DNA of 48,419 nt, from assembly GCA_027624915.1 (NCBI GenBank), contig JAQBTR010000005.1:1-48419 (forward strand), read 5' to 3'. The notes under the pieces were generated by a model. The model was not told the DNA's origin, made no database searches, and worked only from the letters and a program-made list of their open reading frames with translations. Position 1 is the first letter of the stretch; each line of letters starts with the position of its first letter. This document shows positions 38,421 to 46,842 of this stretch, piece by piece. The position numbers and the translations under genes were made by a program. Source of the stretch: a bacterium. GTDB lineage: Bacteria; Patescibacteriota; Minisyncoccia; Ryanbacterales; GWA2-47-10b.

Positions 38421-40091
38421 GTGGCAGAATTTGATAAAGAAAAACGAGAAGAAAAATTAGCTAATATACGATCAAGGGAGGAAGAAGACCTTGCTCGTAT
38501 TTTGTCTAAGCGTTATAAAATCCCATACCTTGATCTTACACGAGTTTCAATTGATCTTGACGCCCTAAAAAAAATTCCCGAAGAAAAGTCTCGAGCCGCT
38601 GGCGTGGCTATTGTACAGGCAACTGGACGAAAACTACAGGTTGCTGTAAAAAATCCAAACATTGCATCCGTAAGAGAAATTATTGAAGAACTCCATAGAG
38701 AAGGTTATGAGCCTCAACTTTTCCTAGCTTCAATTCAAAGCCTTGAACGAGCATGGGTGCGATATAAAGAAATAGCAAAAGAAAGCATACAAACTGGAGA
38801 TATTATAGATATCTACAAAGACGATGTTCGTGATTTTCGAAATAAATTAAAAAATTCTAAAGATTTTCAAAAAGAACTGTCTACAAAAATCGCACAGGGT
38901 GCCTCTAGAAGGGCAACGGACCTTTTAGACTTAGTATTGGCTGGCGCATATGAACTCGAAGCTTCTGATATTCATATCGAACCAGAAGAGACTCTTGCTA
39001 AATTTCGATTAAGGCTCGATGGAATTCTGCACAATATCTTAGACTTAACACACGAAGCCCATAGAATACTCTTATCGCGCATCAAGCTTACATCTGGTTT
39101 AAAACTCAATATACATAAACGGGCGCAAGATGGAAGGTTTACAATTCGCAATAACGATGTAGACATTGAAATCCGTGTTTCTACATTGCCAGGACCATAC
39201 GGCGAATCTATTGTTATGCGTTTGTTGCACCCTAATGCAATCTCAACAACTTTTGACGAACTTGGTATGTTAAAACCTGTCCGTGAAATGATTGAAAAAG
39301 AAATTCATCGTCCTAACGGAATGGTAATAACGACAGGCCCTACCGGCTCTGGTAAAACAACTACACTGTATGCTTTTTTGAAAAAGCTTCGTAGCTCAGA
39401 AATAAAAATAATCACAATTGAAGACCCTATCGAGTATCACCTACAAGGAATTACACAAACTCAGGTGAGTCATTCGGCAGAATACACATTTGAAACTGGT
39501 CTTTCTGCGATTGTTCGTCAGGACCCTGATATCATCTTAGTTGGTGAGATTAGAAACAAAGAGACTGCGGAAATTGCTATGCATGCATCACTAACAGGAC
39601 ACTTGGTATTCTCTACATTACACACAAACAACGCCCCAGGAACAATACCTCGTTTGGTTGACCTTGGTGTACAGCCAAATATTATAGCGCCAGCAATCAA
39701 CGTAGCTATTGCACAACGACTTGTGCGCAAGCTTTGTGCTCACTGTCGTCAGGAAACAAGAGTAACGGAGGAGGAGGAGCAAATCATTATAAAAGCGGTA
39801 GAGGCTCTACCAAAGACCTATAAAAAACCAGACTTAACAAATATAAAAACTTTTGGATCAAACGCATGTGATAAATGTAACTACACAGGATACAAGGGGC
39901 GTATTGGTGTGTTTGAGGCCTTCTTGATTGATGATGAGATTGAGCAATTAATTTTAAAAAATCCTTCTGAGGCGGCTGTCAGAGAGGCGGCGGTTAGGAA
40001 GGGTATGGCAAGTATGCTTCAGGATGGTATCTTAAAGCTTCTCCTTGGCCTAACAACATTCTCTGAACTTAAAAGAACTGTGGGAATTTAA
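38421..40091 (+). CDS. pilB: Type IV pilus / type II secretion assembly ATPase (PilB/GspE family)
   Basis: Cytoplasmic hexameric ATPase that drives pilin polymerisation. The 556-residue protein starts at GTG 38421. An N-terminal GspE_N-like domain (YKIPYLDLTRVSIDLDALKK) is followed by N2 (EASDIHIEP...RLRLDGILH), Walker A TTGPTGSGKTTTLYAFL, Asp box IITIEDPIEYHLQGI, Walker B DPDIILVGEIRNKETAEIA, His box GHLVFSTLHTNNA and a tetracysteine zinc site (CAHC...CDKC). All catalytic motifs are intact. PilB versus GspE cannot be settled without the rest of the system; a pseudopilin-like protein is at 2130-2633. Confidence 0.88.
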   Translation: MAEFDKEKREEKLANIRSREEEDLARILSKRYKIPYLDLTRVSIDLDALKKIPEEKSRAAGVAIVQATGRKLQVAVKNPNIASVREIIEELHREGYEPQLFLASIQSLERAWVRYKEIAKESIQTGDIIDIYKDDVRDFRNKLKNSKDFQKELSTKIAQGASRRATDLLDLVLAGAYELEASDIHIEPEETLAKFRLRLDGILHNILDLTHEAHRILLSRIKLTSGLKLNIHKRAQDGRFTIRNNDVDIEIRVSTLPGPYGESIVMRLLHPNAISTTFDELGMLKPVREMIEKEIHRPNGMVITTGPTGSGKTTTLYAFLKKLRSSEIKIITIEDPIEYHLQGITQTQVSHSAEYTFETGLSAIVRQDPDIILVGEIRNKETAEIAMHASLTGHLVFSTLHTNNAPGTIPRLVDLGVQPNIIAPAINVAIAQRLVRKLCAHCRQETRVTEEEEQIIIKAVEALPKTYKKPDLTNIKTFGSNACDKCNYTGYKGRIGVFEAFLIDDEIEQLILKNPSEAAVREAAVRKGMASMLQDGILKLLLGLTTFSELKRTVGI

Positions 40092-40127
40092 AAAAACACC
40101 CCGCTAATAGGGGAGTGTTTTTTTAAA
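40087..40127 (+). terminator. Terminator of pilB
   Basis: TTTAAAAAAACACCCC-GCTAAT-AGGGGAGTGTTTTTTTAAA, with one bulged base; it overlaps the pilB stop. A/T tracts on both sides allow use in either direction. Confidence 0.75.
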
Positions 40128-40132
40128 CAAAA

Positions 40133-40370
40133 GTTCTCTCTAAAAGTCTCCAGGCAATGTGCCCGGGCATGGGTACCACGGGCTGAGAGCCCCTTCGAGG
40201 AACAACCGAGCGACCCCCTCCTTTCAAAAAAGATATCACTGGCATACAAGACAAAATATGTCATAGTACCCATATATCCTTCCTGAAAGGAAAGGGACCA
40301 GGTTGCCCAATGACTAAAAGAAGGCCCAGATAAGGTAAACCTCACTTGCCTAGAGACTCCTAGAGAGAAC
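40133..40370. ncRNA. Candidate structured RNA, about 238 nt, unidentified
   Basis: This 330-nt gap has no credible coding frame. GTTCTCTC...AGTCTC...AGGCAA (40133-40157) pairs with TTGCCT...GAGACT...GAGAGAAC (40346-40370), closing the region with a helix of about 20 bp. Inside, ATGGGTAC pairs with GTACCCAT, and local hairpins include GGGCT-GAG-AGCCC, CCT-TCG-AGG and TTCCT-GAA-AGGAA. I checked by eye for RNase P, SRP, tmRNA, 6S, TPP and T-box signatures and found none convincing. Strand is undetermined; the plus strand would be read into ruvB, the minus strand into the pilB terminator. Confidence 0.5.
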
Positions 40371-40421
40371 AATTATAGATATATCAAACAAGCGGACATA
40401 TTGTAGCGTAAAATTACTAAG

Positions 40422-41423
40422 ATGTCAATACCCAAAAAAAAACAAGAGGAATTTGCCCTAGATAGTACATTACGACCAAATCAATGGGATGATTACGTGG
40501 GTCAGCAATCTATAAAGGAAAATCTACAGATTCTTATTGAGGCTGCAAAAAAAAGGAAAGAACCTTTGGAACACCTTCTTTTTTATGGTCCTCCTGGTCT
40601 TGGAAAGACAACTCTCGCACACCTTATACGCTCAGAAATGGGGGCACAAATGAAAATTACCTCTGGGCCTGCAATAGAAAAAGTTGGTGATTTAGCATCC
40701 ATTCTCACAAACCTACAAGACAATGATATTTTGTTTATTGATGAGGTGCATCGACTAAATAAGCTGGTTGAAGAGATTTTATATCCAGCAATGGAGGCGC
40801 GGAGCCTAGATATTATTATAGGAAAAGGTCCTGCGGCACGCACTATCCAAATAGAGCTCCCAAAATTTTCACTGGTTGCAGCAACAACTCGTATAGCCCT
40901 TTTGTCTTCCCCTCTTCGTTCTCGTTTTTCTGGAGGAATATACAGATTAGAATATTATACCGAAGAAAATATACAAAAAATCTTAGCTCGTTCGGCAATG
41001 TTGCTTGGAGTGACAGCGGAGGATTCAGCTCTTATGGAAATAGCCAAAAGAAGTAGGTTTACGCCACGCATGGCAAATCATCTACTAAAACGCTGTCGTG
41101 ACGTTGCAATAGTTAGAGGAGATGGTATTATTTCTCAACGTATAGCAAAGATGGCTTTAGATCTTCTTGATATAGACGAACTTGGTTTAGAGGCAGAGGA
41201 TAGAAGAATTTTGGATATATTAGTAAATAAATTTAATGGTGGTCCTGTTGGACTCGGAACTCTTGCGGCAGCTGCATCAGAGGAAGTAAGCACTATTGAA
41301 GAAATACACGAACCATATCTTTTACGTCTAGGATTTATCGAACGCACACCAAGAGGTCGCATAGCCACAAACAAAGCTTATGAACACTTAGGCCTATCCG
41401 TTAATGATGGCCAGTTATTCTAA
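40422..41423 (+). CDS. ruvB: Holliday junction DNA helicase RuvB
   Basis: Hexameric AAA+ motor for branch migration with RuvA. The 333-residue protein begins MSIPKKKQEEFALDSTLRPN and has Walker A LFYGPPGLGKTTLAHLI, Walker B DILFIDEVHRLNKLVEE, sensor 1 FSLVAATTRIALLSSPLRSR, and the C-terminal winged helix (GGPVGLGTLAAAASEEVSTI, EPYLLRLGFIERTPRGR). Full family length. First gene of a ruvB-yebC-ruvC cluster. Confidence 0.96.
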   Translation: MSIPKKKQEEFALDSTLRPNQWDDYVGQQSIKENLQILIEAAKKRKEPLEHLLFYGPPGLGKTTLAHLIRSEMGAQMKITSGPAIEKVGDLASILTNLQDNDILFIDEVHRLNKLVEEILYPAMEARSLDIIIGKGPAARTIQIELPKFSLVAATTRIALLSSPLRSRFSGGIYRLEYYTEENIQKILARSAMLLGVTAEDSALMEIAKRSRFTPRMANHLLKRCRDVAIVRGDGIISQRIAKMALDLLDIDELGLEAEDRRILDILVNKFNGGPVGLGTLAAAASEEVSTIEEIHEPYLLRLGFIERTPRGRIATNKAYEHLGLSVNDGQLF

Positions 41424-41437
41424 TCATAAAACTATCT

Positions 41438-41986
41438 ATGTCAGGACATTCAAAGTGGTCTACAATAAAACACAAAAAGGCAGTGACTGATGTAAAAAGA
41501 GGAAAGTTGTTTTCAAAACTAGGTAAGGCTATTACTGTCGCCGCACGAGAGAAGGGTGGCGATCCAGAAATGAACCCAACATTACGTACGGCTATTCAAA
41601 AAGCAAAAGAAGTTAGTATGCCTCAAGAGAATATAGATAGAGCAGTTTCAAGGGGCGCTGGTGGTGATGGAGACACAATACTACAAGAGTGTGTGTACGA
41701 AGCTTATGGGCCCGGGGGTGTCGCTCTTATTATTACAGGAATTACAGATAATAATAACCGTACATCAAATGAATTAAAACATCTTTTATCTCAAAACAAC
41801 TCTAAACTCGCAAGCCCCGGTAGTGTTCTCTGGGCTTTTGAAAAAAAAGATGGAGAGTGGTTTCCTCAAGAATATAGCCTCGTTGCTCTTTCTAAATCAG
41901 ACAACGACTCTCTTTTAAAACTTATGAATACTATTGATGACCACGATGACGTACAGGATATTTATACAAACAACAAAGAAGAATGA
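41438..41986 (+). CDS. YebC/PmpR-family protein, short form
   Basis: A 182-residue YebC-family protein, a DNA-binding regulator or, as recent work suggests, a translation factor. The N-terminal MSGHSKWSTIKHKKAVTDVK, then FSKLGKAITVAAREKGGDPE, MPQENIDRAVSRG and YEAYGPGGVALIITGITDNN are fully typical. The usual length is about 240. Here the part after LASPGSVLWAFEKK is compressed and jumps quickly to the family's C-terminal IDDHDDVQDIYTN, so most of one domain is missing. It sits between ruvB and ruvC, a conserved neighbourhood in bacteria, and its TGA overlaps the ruvC ATG. Confidence 0.88.
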   Translation: MSGHSKWSTIKHKKAVTDVKRGKLFSKLGKAITVAAREKGGDPEMNPTLRTAIQKAKEVSMPQENIDRAVSRGAGGDGDTILQECVYEAYGPGGVALIITGITDNNNRTSNELKHLLSQNNSKLASPGSVLWAFEKKDGEWFPQEYSLVALSKSDNDSLLKLMNTIDDHDDVQDIYTNNKEE

Positions 41987-42444
41987 GGGTATTAGGAATC
42001 GATCCTGGTATTGAACGTGTCGGATGGGGAATAACGGTTTCTCATGGAAATGATGCAACATATATAAATTGTGGTTGCATAAAAACTTCTAAAAAATTGT
42101 CACACTATGAACGACTAACTTTAGTTGCTGACAAATTAAAACAGGTTATCATTCGAGAAAAACCAGATAAGGCGAGTGTCGAAAAACTTTTCTTTTCTAC
42201 AAACAAAAAAACAGCCCTTACTGTTGCCGAGGCTCGTGGTGTTATCTTATATACAATACACAAAGAGGGTCTTCCTATAGAAGAGTTCACACCTTTAGAG
42301 GTAAAAATGGCTATAACAGGAAACGGAAAGGCTGATAAGAAACAGGTTGCGTGGATGGTAAAAAACATATTAAAAATAAAAGAAGATATAACTCAGGATG
42401 ATGCTTTAGACGCTCTCGCGCTCTCACTTATGATAAGGAGTTGA
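41983..42444 (+). CDS. ruvC: Crossover junction endodeoxyribonuclease RuvC
   Basis: Resolves Holliday junctions. The 153-residue protein has the catalytic acids in MRVLGIDPGIERVGWG (Asp7), KASVEKLFF (Glu near 67) and TQDDALDALALSL (two Asp near the end). FFSTNKKTALTVAEARGVIL is the standard DNA-contact region. 4-nt overlap with yebC. With RuvA and RuvB in the same window the resolvasome is complete. Confidence 0.95.
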   Translation: MRVLGIDPGIERVGWGITVSHGNDATYINCGCIKTSKKLSHYERLTLVADKLKQVIIREKPDKASVEKLFFSTNKKTALTVAEARGVILYTIHKEGLPIEEFTPLEVKMAITGNGKADKKQVAWMVKNILKIKEDITQDDALDALALSLMIRS

Positions 42445-42445
42445 G

Positions 42446-42454
42446 TTATCCACA
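42446..42454 (+). promoter_or_regulatory. Exact DnaA-box sequence TTATCCACA
   Basis: A single perfect 9-mer directly after the ruvC stop. One box does not make an origin; it could be a titration or regulatory site or chance. The rest of the 117-nt gap to the next small gene shows nothing else. Confidence 0.45.
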
Positions 42455-42561
42455 TTTATTTTATTGCGAGAGTATTCATAGTGGGTGTATGTTCTTCTTA
42501 TTAGCGACATAAAGAGAATAGGACAAAAAAGGTCACCATTTAAAGGGTAATAGTTGACACA

Positions 42562-42705
42562 ATGGACTTTGTAAAAAACACTTGGGATTTGGAACAAGAA
42601 GAGCTCGTTGACGAAGAAGACGATGGTCTTTATGGAGAAGATAAAGAAAATGAACAGGATGTTGAGTTCGATGATGATGACACATTTAGCGAAGAGGGTA
42701 TGTAA
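42562..42705 (+). CDS. 47-residue highly acidic small protein
   Basis: The frame ATG 42562 to TAA 42705 encodes MDFVKNTWDLEQEELVDEED and continues with GLYGEDKENEQDVEFDDDDT, about half Asp/Glu. It lies in a 346-nt gap between ruvC and the PBP gene and is followed 3 nt later by a strong terminator, which supports a real transcript. No Shine-Dalgarno is seen. No family is recognised; acidic mini-proteins can mimic DNA or bind basic partners, but that is speculation. Confidence 0.5.
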   Translation: MDFVKNTWDLEQEELVDEEDDGLYGEDKENEQDVEFDDDDTFSEEGM

Positions 42706-42708
42706 TTA

Positions 42709-42742
42709 ATCAAAAAACACCGCTAAAACGGTGTTTTTTGAT
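42709..42742 (+). terminator. Terminator after the acidic small ORF
   Basis: ATCAAAAAACACCG-CTAAAA-CGGTGTTTTTTGAT, a perfect 14-bp stem followed by TTTT. Confidence 0.8.
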
Positions 42743-42790
42743 TTTTAAAAAACCTAGCCAAAATAGCTTTTATGTGGTACTTTTTAAAAC

Positions 42791-45265
42791 GTGTCTAAAA
42801 GAAAAAAATATAGTAGAAAGTTCTTTTTAACTCTTTTTTTTGGGGGCGGTTTTGTGGCCTCTGTATTTATATTTTGGCTCCTGTTTCTTATAGTAGAAAT
42901 TCCTAGTGTAGACGATTTTGAAAGTCGTGTAGTACCAGAATCAACTAAAATTTTTGATAGTACTGGAGAAACGTTGCTTTGGGAAATACATGGGGATCAA
43001 AAAAGAACAACTATTCCTTTGGAAGAGATCTCTCGTAACGCGAGAAATGCGACTATAGCAATAGAAGATAACTCTTTTTATACTCATCATGGAATTCGAC
43101 TTTTGTCTCTTTTCCGTGTTATTTTTCTAAACACCCTTCAAGGAAAATCAATTGGAAGTGGAGGCTCAACAATAACTCAACAACTCGTAAAAAACACATT
43201 ACTTACGCCTGAGCGAACGATAACGAGAAAAATAAAAGAAGTAGTTATTGCATTTAAACTAGAGACGGCACTTACAAAAGATGAAATTCTAACTCTTTAT
43301 CTAAATGAAATTCCTTATGGTTCTAATGCTTATGGTATTGAAGCAGCTTCCCAAAATTATTTTGGGAAATCTGCTTCCAAATTAAGTTTAGCTGAGTCTG
43401 CCTACCTAGCAGCCCTTCCAAAAGCCCCTACATATTTTTCACCTTATGGGAGCCGTAGTAATGAACTCGAGTCTAGAAAAAACTTAGTGCTAACACGGAT
43501 GAAAGAAATTCAGTATATAACAGAAGATGAGTATGAAAGCGCAAAAAATGAACTTGTAGAGTTTTTACCACAGAGCCGATTGGGAATCCGTGCTCCTCAT
43601 TTTGTAATTTATGTTAGAGAGGAGTTAATTGAAAAATATGGGGAAGAGTTTGTTGAGCGTGGCGGACTTACCGTAATAACAACTCTCGATATAGAACTTC
43701 AGGAAAAGGCCGAGGAAATTGTAGCAAGAAAAGTAGAAGAAAATACAGAGAGGTTTAATGCAACAAACGCGAGTCTCATAGCAATAGATCCAAAAACAGG
43801 TCGGATTATTACTATGGTTGGTTCTAAAGACTATTTTGATATTGAAAATAATGGAAACTTTAATGTCTCACTTGGTTTACGTCAGCCAGGGTCTTCGTTT
43901 AAGCCATTGGTTTATGCAACAGCGTTTAAACAAGGATATACGCCTGAGACTGTTGTTTTTGACCTAGAAACACAGTTTGCAGCCTACGGTGAGGATTATA
44001 CCCCACAAAACTATGATGAGGTCTTTAGAGGCCCTATAACACTTAGGAATGCGTTGGCTCAATCTATAAATGTACCTGCTGTAAAGACCCTTTACTTAAG
44101 TGGGGTTCGAGAGGCAATAGAAACGGCTCGAGATTTTGGAATTAGTACACTTGTTGATCCTTCTCGGTATGGATTATCTCTTGTTCTCGGTGGTGGTGAA
44201 GTAAAACTTTTAGAGCTTACATCTGCTTATAGTGTTTTTGCAAATAAGGGAATAAGAACAGATTATCACCCAATAATCGAGGTTAGAGATAGTTCTGGAA
44301 AAATTCTAGAACAAGAGCGTATTTCTTCAAGGCGAGTTCTTGATGAGAATATATCAAACCTTGTAACAGACATTCTTTCTGATAATAAAGCTCGTACACC
44401 AGCTTTTGGTGCACGCTCCCCTTTATATTTTGATAATCATGACGTTGCTGCAAAAACTGGTACTACAAATGATTTTCGTGATGCATGGACTATTGGATAT
44501 AATCCAAATCTTGTTGTTGGAGCCTGGGCTGGAAACAACGACAACTCGTCAATGAAAAAGAAGGTGGCTGGATTTATTATCACGCCATTATGGCGCGAAT
44601 TTATGGATATAGCATTAGCTAAGTTAGATGGTGGTGGAAATGCAAAATTTACAACACCAGACTTTCCAAACCCTAAAAAACCAGTTCTTCGTGGTGAATG
44701 GAAAGGCTCTCAAAGTTTTATGGTTGATAAGTTATCAGGAAAAATAGCTACAGAATATACACCACTAAATCAACAGGAGGAAAAAATTATTCAATCTATT
44801 CATTCAATTCTTTACTGGGTAGACAAAGATGATCCTGATGGTGATTTTCCTAAAGAACCAATGAATGATATTCAATTTGGGCGTTGGGAAGAACCTGTAC
44901 GCAAGTGGGCAAAAGAACAAAACCTTAAAGATGAGGAGATTCCTGAAGGGTTTTTTGAAATTGATATTTCTCATAACCCTGAAAATTGGCCTGTAGTAAT
45001 ATTCACTCATACAGGAGAAAAAATATCATTTAGAAAAGATGAAAAATTAATATTTTATCCTCAAATAATTTCAAAGTTTTCTGTTTCTCAAGTAGATGTC
45101 TTTATTGATGGTAACTTTGTTAGGTCAGAACGACAAAGCATCTCTCAACTACAAATAAACCAAGATTCGTTACACCTTACTCTTGGTGATCACTTATTAA
45201 CACTTCGTGTATATGACGTACTTGGTAACAAAAACGAAGGTGTTCTTGGGTTTTCTATTAATTAG
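42791..45265 (+). CDS. Class A penicillin-binding protein (PBP1A-like, transglycosylase/transpeptidase)
   Basis: Polymerises and cross-links peptidoglycan. The 824-residue protein starts at GTG 42791 with one membrane helix (about 15-36). The GT51 domain has IAIEDNSFYTHHGI (catalytic Glu), GGSTITQQLVKNTLL and KIKEVVIAFKLE. The transpeptidase domain has RQPGSSFKPLVYA (SxxK), ALAQSINVPAVK (SxN) and VAAKTGTTNDFRDAW (KTG). The last 170 residues form a non-catalytic beta-rich region that may bind the wall or a partner. The last 4 nt overlap the convergent DUF721 gene. UppS and a MurE-like ligase elsewhere in the window serve the same pathway. Confidence 0.93.
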   Translation: MSKRKKYSRKFFLTLFFGGGFVASVFIFWLLFLIVEIPSVDDFESRVVPESTKIFDSTGETLLWEIHGDQKRTTIPLEEISRNARNATIAIEDNSFYTHHGIRLLSLFRVIFLNTLQGKSIGSGGSTITQQLVKNTLLTPERTITRKIKEVVIAFKLETALTKDEILTLYLNEIPYGSNAYGIEAASQNYFGKSASKLSLAESAYLAALPKAPTYFSPYGSRSNELESRKNLVLTRMKEIQYITEDEYESAKNELVEFLPQSRLGIRAPHFVIYVREELIEKYGEEFVERGGLTVITTLDIELQEKAEEIVARKVEENTERFNATNASLIAIDPKTGRIITMVGSKDYFDIENNGNFNVSLGLRQPGSSFKPLVYATAFKQGYTPETVVFDLETQFAAYGEDYTPQNYDEVFRGPITLRNALAQSINVPAVKTLYLSGVREAIETARDFGISTLVDPSRYGLSLVLGGGEVKLLELTSAYSVFANKGIRTDYHPIIEVRDSSGKILEQERISSRRVLDENISNLVTDILSDNKARTPAFGARSPLYFDNHDVAAKTGTTNDFRDAWTIGYNPNLVVGAWAGNNDNSSMKKKVAGFIITPLWREFMDIALAKLDGGGNAKFTTPDFPNPKKPVLRGEWKGSQSFMVDKLSGKIATEYTPLNQQEEKIIQSIHSILYWVDKDDPDGDFPKEPMNDIQFGRWEEPVRKWAKEQNLKDEEIPEGFFEIDISHNPENWPVVIFTHTGEKISFRKDEKLIFYPQIISKFSVSQVDVFIDGNFVRSERQSISQLQINQDSLHLTLGDHLLTLRVYDVLGNKNEGVLGFSIN

Positions 45266-45552
45266 TTTTTAAAAATTATACGAGAAATAGAAAGCGAAGG
45301 ATTTAAATCTTTCGCTCTTTGTTTTATTCTTTCTTGTGAAAGAATTATTTGTTGTTTAACAGAGCTTGATTGGGAATGAATAATAAGTACACCTTCTTTA
45401 TAAGAAACGGTGAAATTTTTTATATTTTTTGGCAAACACGAGAAAACAACAGAATATAGAGTATTGGATTCTTTTGTGTTTTTAACGGTGTTTGTCTTGT
45501 CTATCCTTTCAAAGGCAGCTGTAAGTAAAGATTGAATCTTTATAAGACTCAT
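45262..45552 (-). CDS. DUF721 (DciA-like) protein
   Basis: A 96-residue protein with the DUF721 pattern: an N-terminal helix (IKIQSLLTAAFERI), then SYKEGVLIIHSQSSSVKQQI, then LSQERIKQRAKDLNPSLSI ending in SRIIF. DciA, the DUF721 prototype, loads the replicative helicase in bacteria without DnaC, and the position directly after dnaN and dnaA supports that role. Its ATG overlaps the dnaN stop by 4 nt. Shorter than classical DciA; divergence makes this a probable rather than certain call. Confidence 0.62.
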   Translation of the reverse strand: MSLIKIQSLLTAAFERIDKTNTVKNTKESNTLYSVVFSCLPKNIKNFTVSYKEGVLIIHSQSSSVKQQIILSQERIKQRAKDLNPSLSISRIIFKN

Positions 45553-46667
45553 ATAACACCTTTCATTGGCATAACAACATAAAGTGATTTCTCATTTTTT
45601 AATGGACGAACGAGAAGGGGTTGAGATTCTCCATTAAAACCAAACATAATTTTTTCATCTGTAAAAGATTCAAGTCCATCCAAAAAATAGTGATAATTAA
45701 AAACAATAGAAAGACCCTCTCCATCTATATCTATTGGAATATCAGCCTTATATTCACCAACTGATATATTATTACTCTCAATAGAACATGTTTTTTTATC
45801 TGAATTAAAAGAAAAAGAGATCCCTTGTAGTTTATTAGTAAATAAACTTGCTCTACGTATATGTCCTATAAAATCTGTTTTTGAAATAGTTATTTTTGTT
45901 TCAAATTTTTTAGGAATTATTTGTCCGTAATTAGGAAAAGATCCTTCTGTGAGGCGCGAATAAAGTCTTATATCATCATATATAACTGTTATTTCTCCTT
46001 TTCCTACATCAAAGAGTATTTCTTCTTTTTCTCCAAAATCTAAAAGTTTAATAATTTCTTCAGTAGTTCTTAAGGGTAAAAGAAAATTTTCCTCTCCTCC
46101 CTTAGAAGACAAAGACACGGGTTTTATAATTTCCTCTGAGAGTCTAAAACTATCAGTTGAGGCTATACGTACATTTTCTTTTTCTAATGAAATATAAATA
46201 CTTGCAAGCTCTGGTTTAATTGAATTTTTTGAAATAGATATAAGACTCTTAGAAAAAACACGTAAAATATCTTTTTTGTTGAAAGATATTTTATAAGACC
46301 CCTTCATTACAGGAAATGGAGGAAAATCATCTTGAGGATATCCTTTAAATAAAGTACGTCCAGATTCTGTCCCTACATAAAGGTCATTTTTTTCTACTTC
46401 AAGTGAAATTTTTTCATCTTTAGGAAGGGTAGATATAAAAGAAGTAAGTGTTTTTGCTGGTATAACAACCTTACCTGGACTAGATATATTAGCTCTAAGA
46501 GAAATCTCTATTCCTATTTCTAAGTTGGTTGCTATTATTTTTAATAAACCATTTTCAGCGGTAATTAAAAGAGAACCAAGTATTGGTAAAGTTAAATCTT
46601 TTCCGGTATTTCTTTCAGAAAGAGATAATGCTTTTTTTAGATTGTCTGTAAGAACGGTGCACCTCAT
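45549..46667 (-). CDS. dnaN: DNA polymerase III beta subunit (sliding clamp)
   Basis: Ring-shaped processivity factor. The 372-residue protein has three repeated clamp domains. MRCTVLTDNLKKALSLSERN and TLPILGSLLITAENGLLKII open domain 1, FPPFPVMKGSYKISFNKKDI starts domain 2, and SRLTEGSFPNYGQIIPKKFE leads into domain 3. It ends with the hydrophobic SLYVVMPMKGVI, the usual clamp end (VVMPM). It is downstream of dnaA across a likely origin. Confidence 0.95.
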   Translation of the reverse strand: MRCTVLTDNLKKALSLSERNTGKDLTLPILGSLLITAENGLLKIIATNLEIGIEISLRANISSPGKVVIPAKTLTSFISTLPKDEKISLEVEKNDLYVGTESGRTLFKGYPQDDFPPFPVMKGSYKISFNKKDILRVFSKSLISISKNSIKPELASIYISLEKENVRIASTDSFRLSEEIIKPVSLSSKGGEENFLLPLRTTEEIIKLLDFGEKEEILFDVGKGEITVIYDDIRLYSRLTEGSFPNYGQIIPKKFETKITISKTDFIGHIRRASLFTNKLQGISFSFNSDKKTCSIESNNISVGEYKADIPIDIDGEGLSIVFNYHYFLDGLESFTDEKIMFGFNGESQPLLVRPLKNEKSLYVVMPMKGVI

Positions 46668-46842
46668 AAGTAATAAATAGTTTTTATATATATATTATTA
46701 GTAGTTATAGTTGTAAGAGGGATAAAATGGATAACTCTAGTTTGTTTTATTGGCTAATGATTTTTAGGAGATTTCAAACTTAAGTATGTGTGGAAAAGCT
46801 TGGGTGAAACTGTTGGATAAAAAAGAAGAAAAATATTTTTTT
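46668..46842. other. oriC: Putative replication origin (oriC) between dnaA and dnaN
   Basis: The 175-nt gap is very AT-rich, with a TATATATATATTATTA tract (46685-46700) that could unwind. On the minus strand it contains DnaA-box-like 9-mers: TTTTCCACA (46797-46789), TTATCCAAC, TTATCCATT and TTATCCCTC (ending TTATCC at 46820-46815, 46734-46729 and 46725-46720). Only the first is a close match to TTATNCACA. The alternative origin site is the dnaA-rpmH gap (48205-48335). Confidence 0.5.

Noticed and set aside
40160-40330. GGCTGAGAG and GGTACCA strings suggesting a TPP riboswitch or T-box
   Set aside because: The remaining conserved elements of either class (ACCC...GAACCTGAT for TPP; AGAGA loop and TGGNACCGCG for T-box) are absent, and neighbouring genes (pilB, ruvB) do not fit.
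40088-40372. Minus-strand 94-codon frame in the pilB-ruvB gap
   Set aside because: It coincides with the pairing ends of the structured region and crosses the pilB terminator; composition is not protein-like.
42554-42559. Perfect TTGACA before the acidic small ORF
   Set aside because: No -10 element lies 16-18 nt downstream and the ORF start codon follows after 2 nt, so it cannot be that gene's -35 box.
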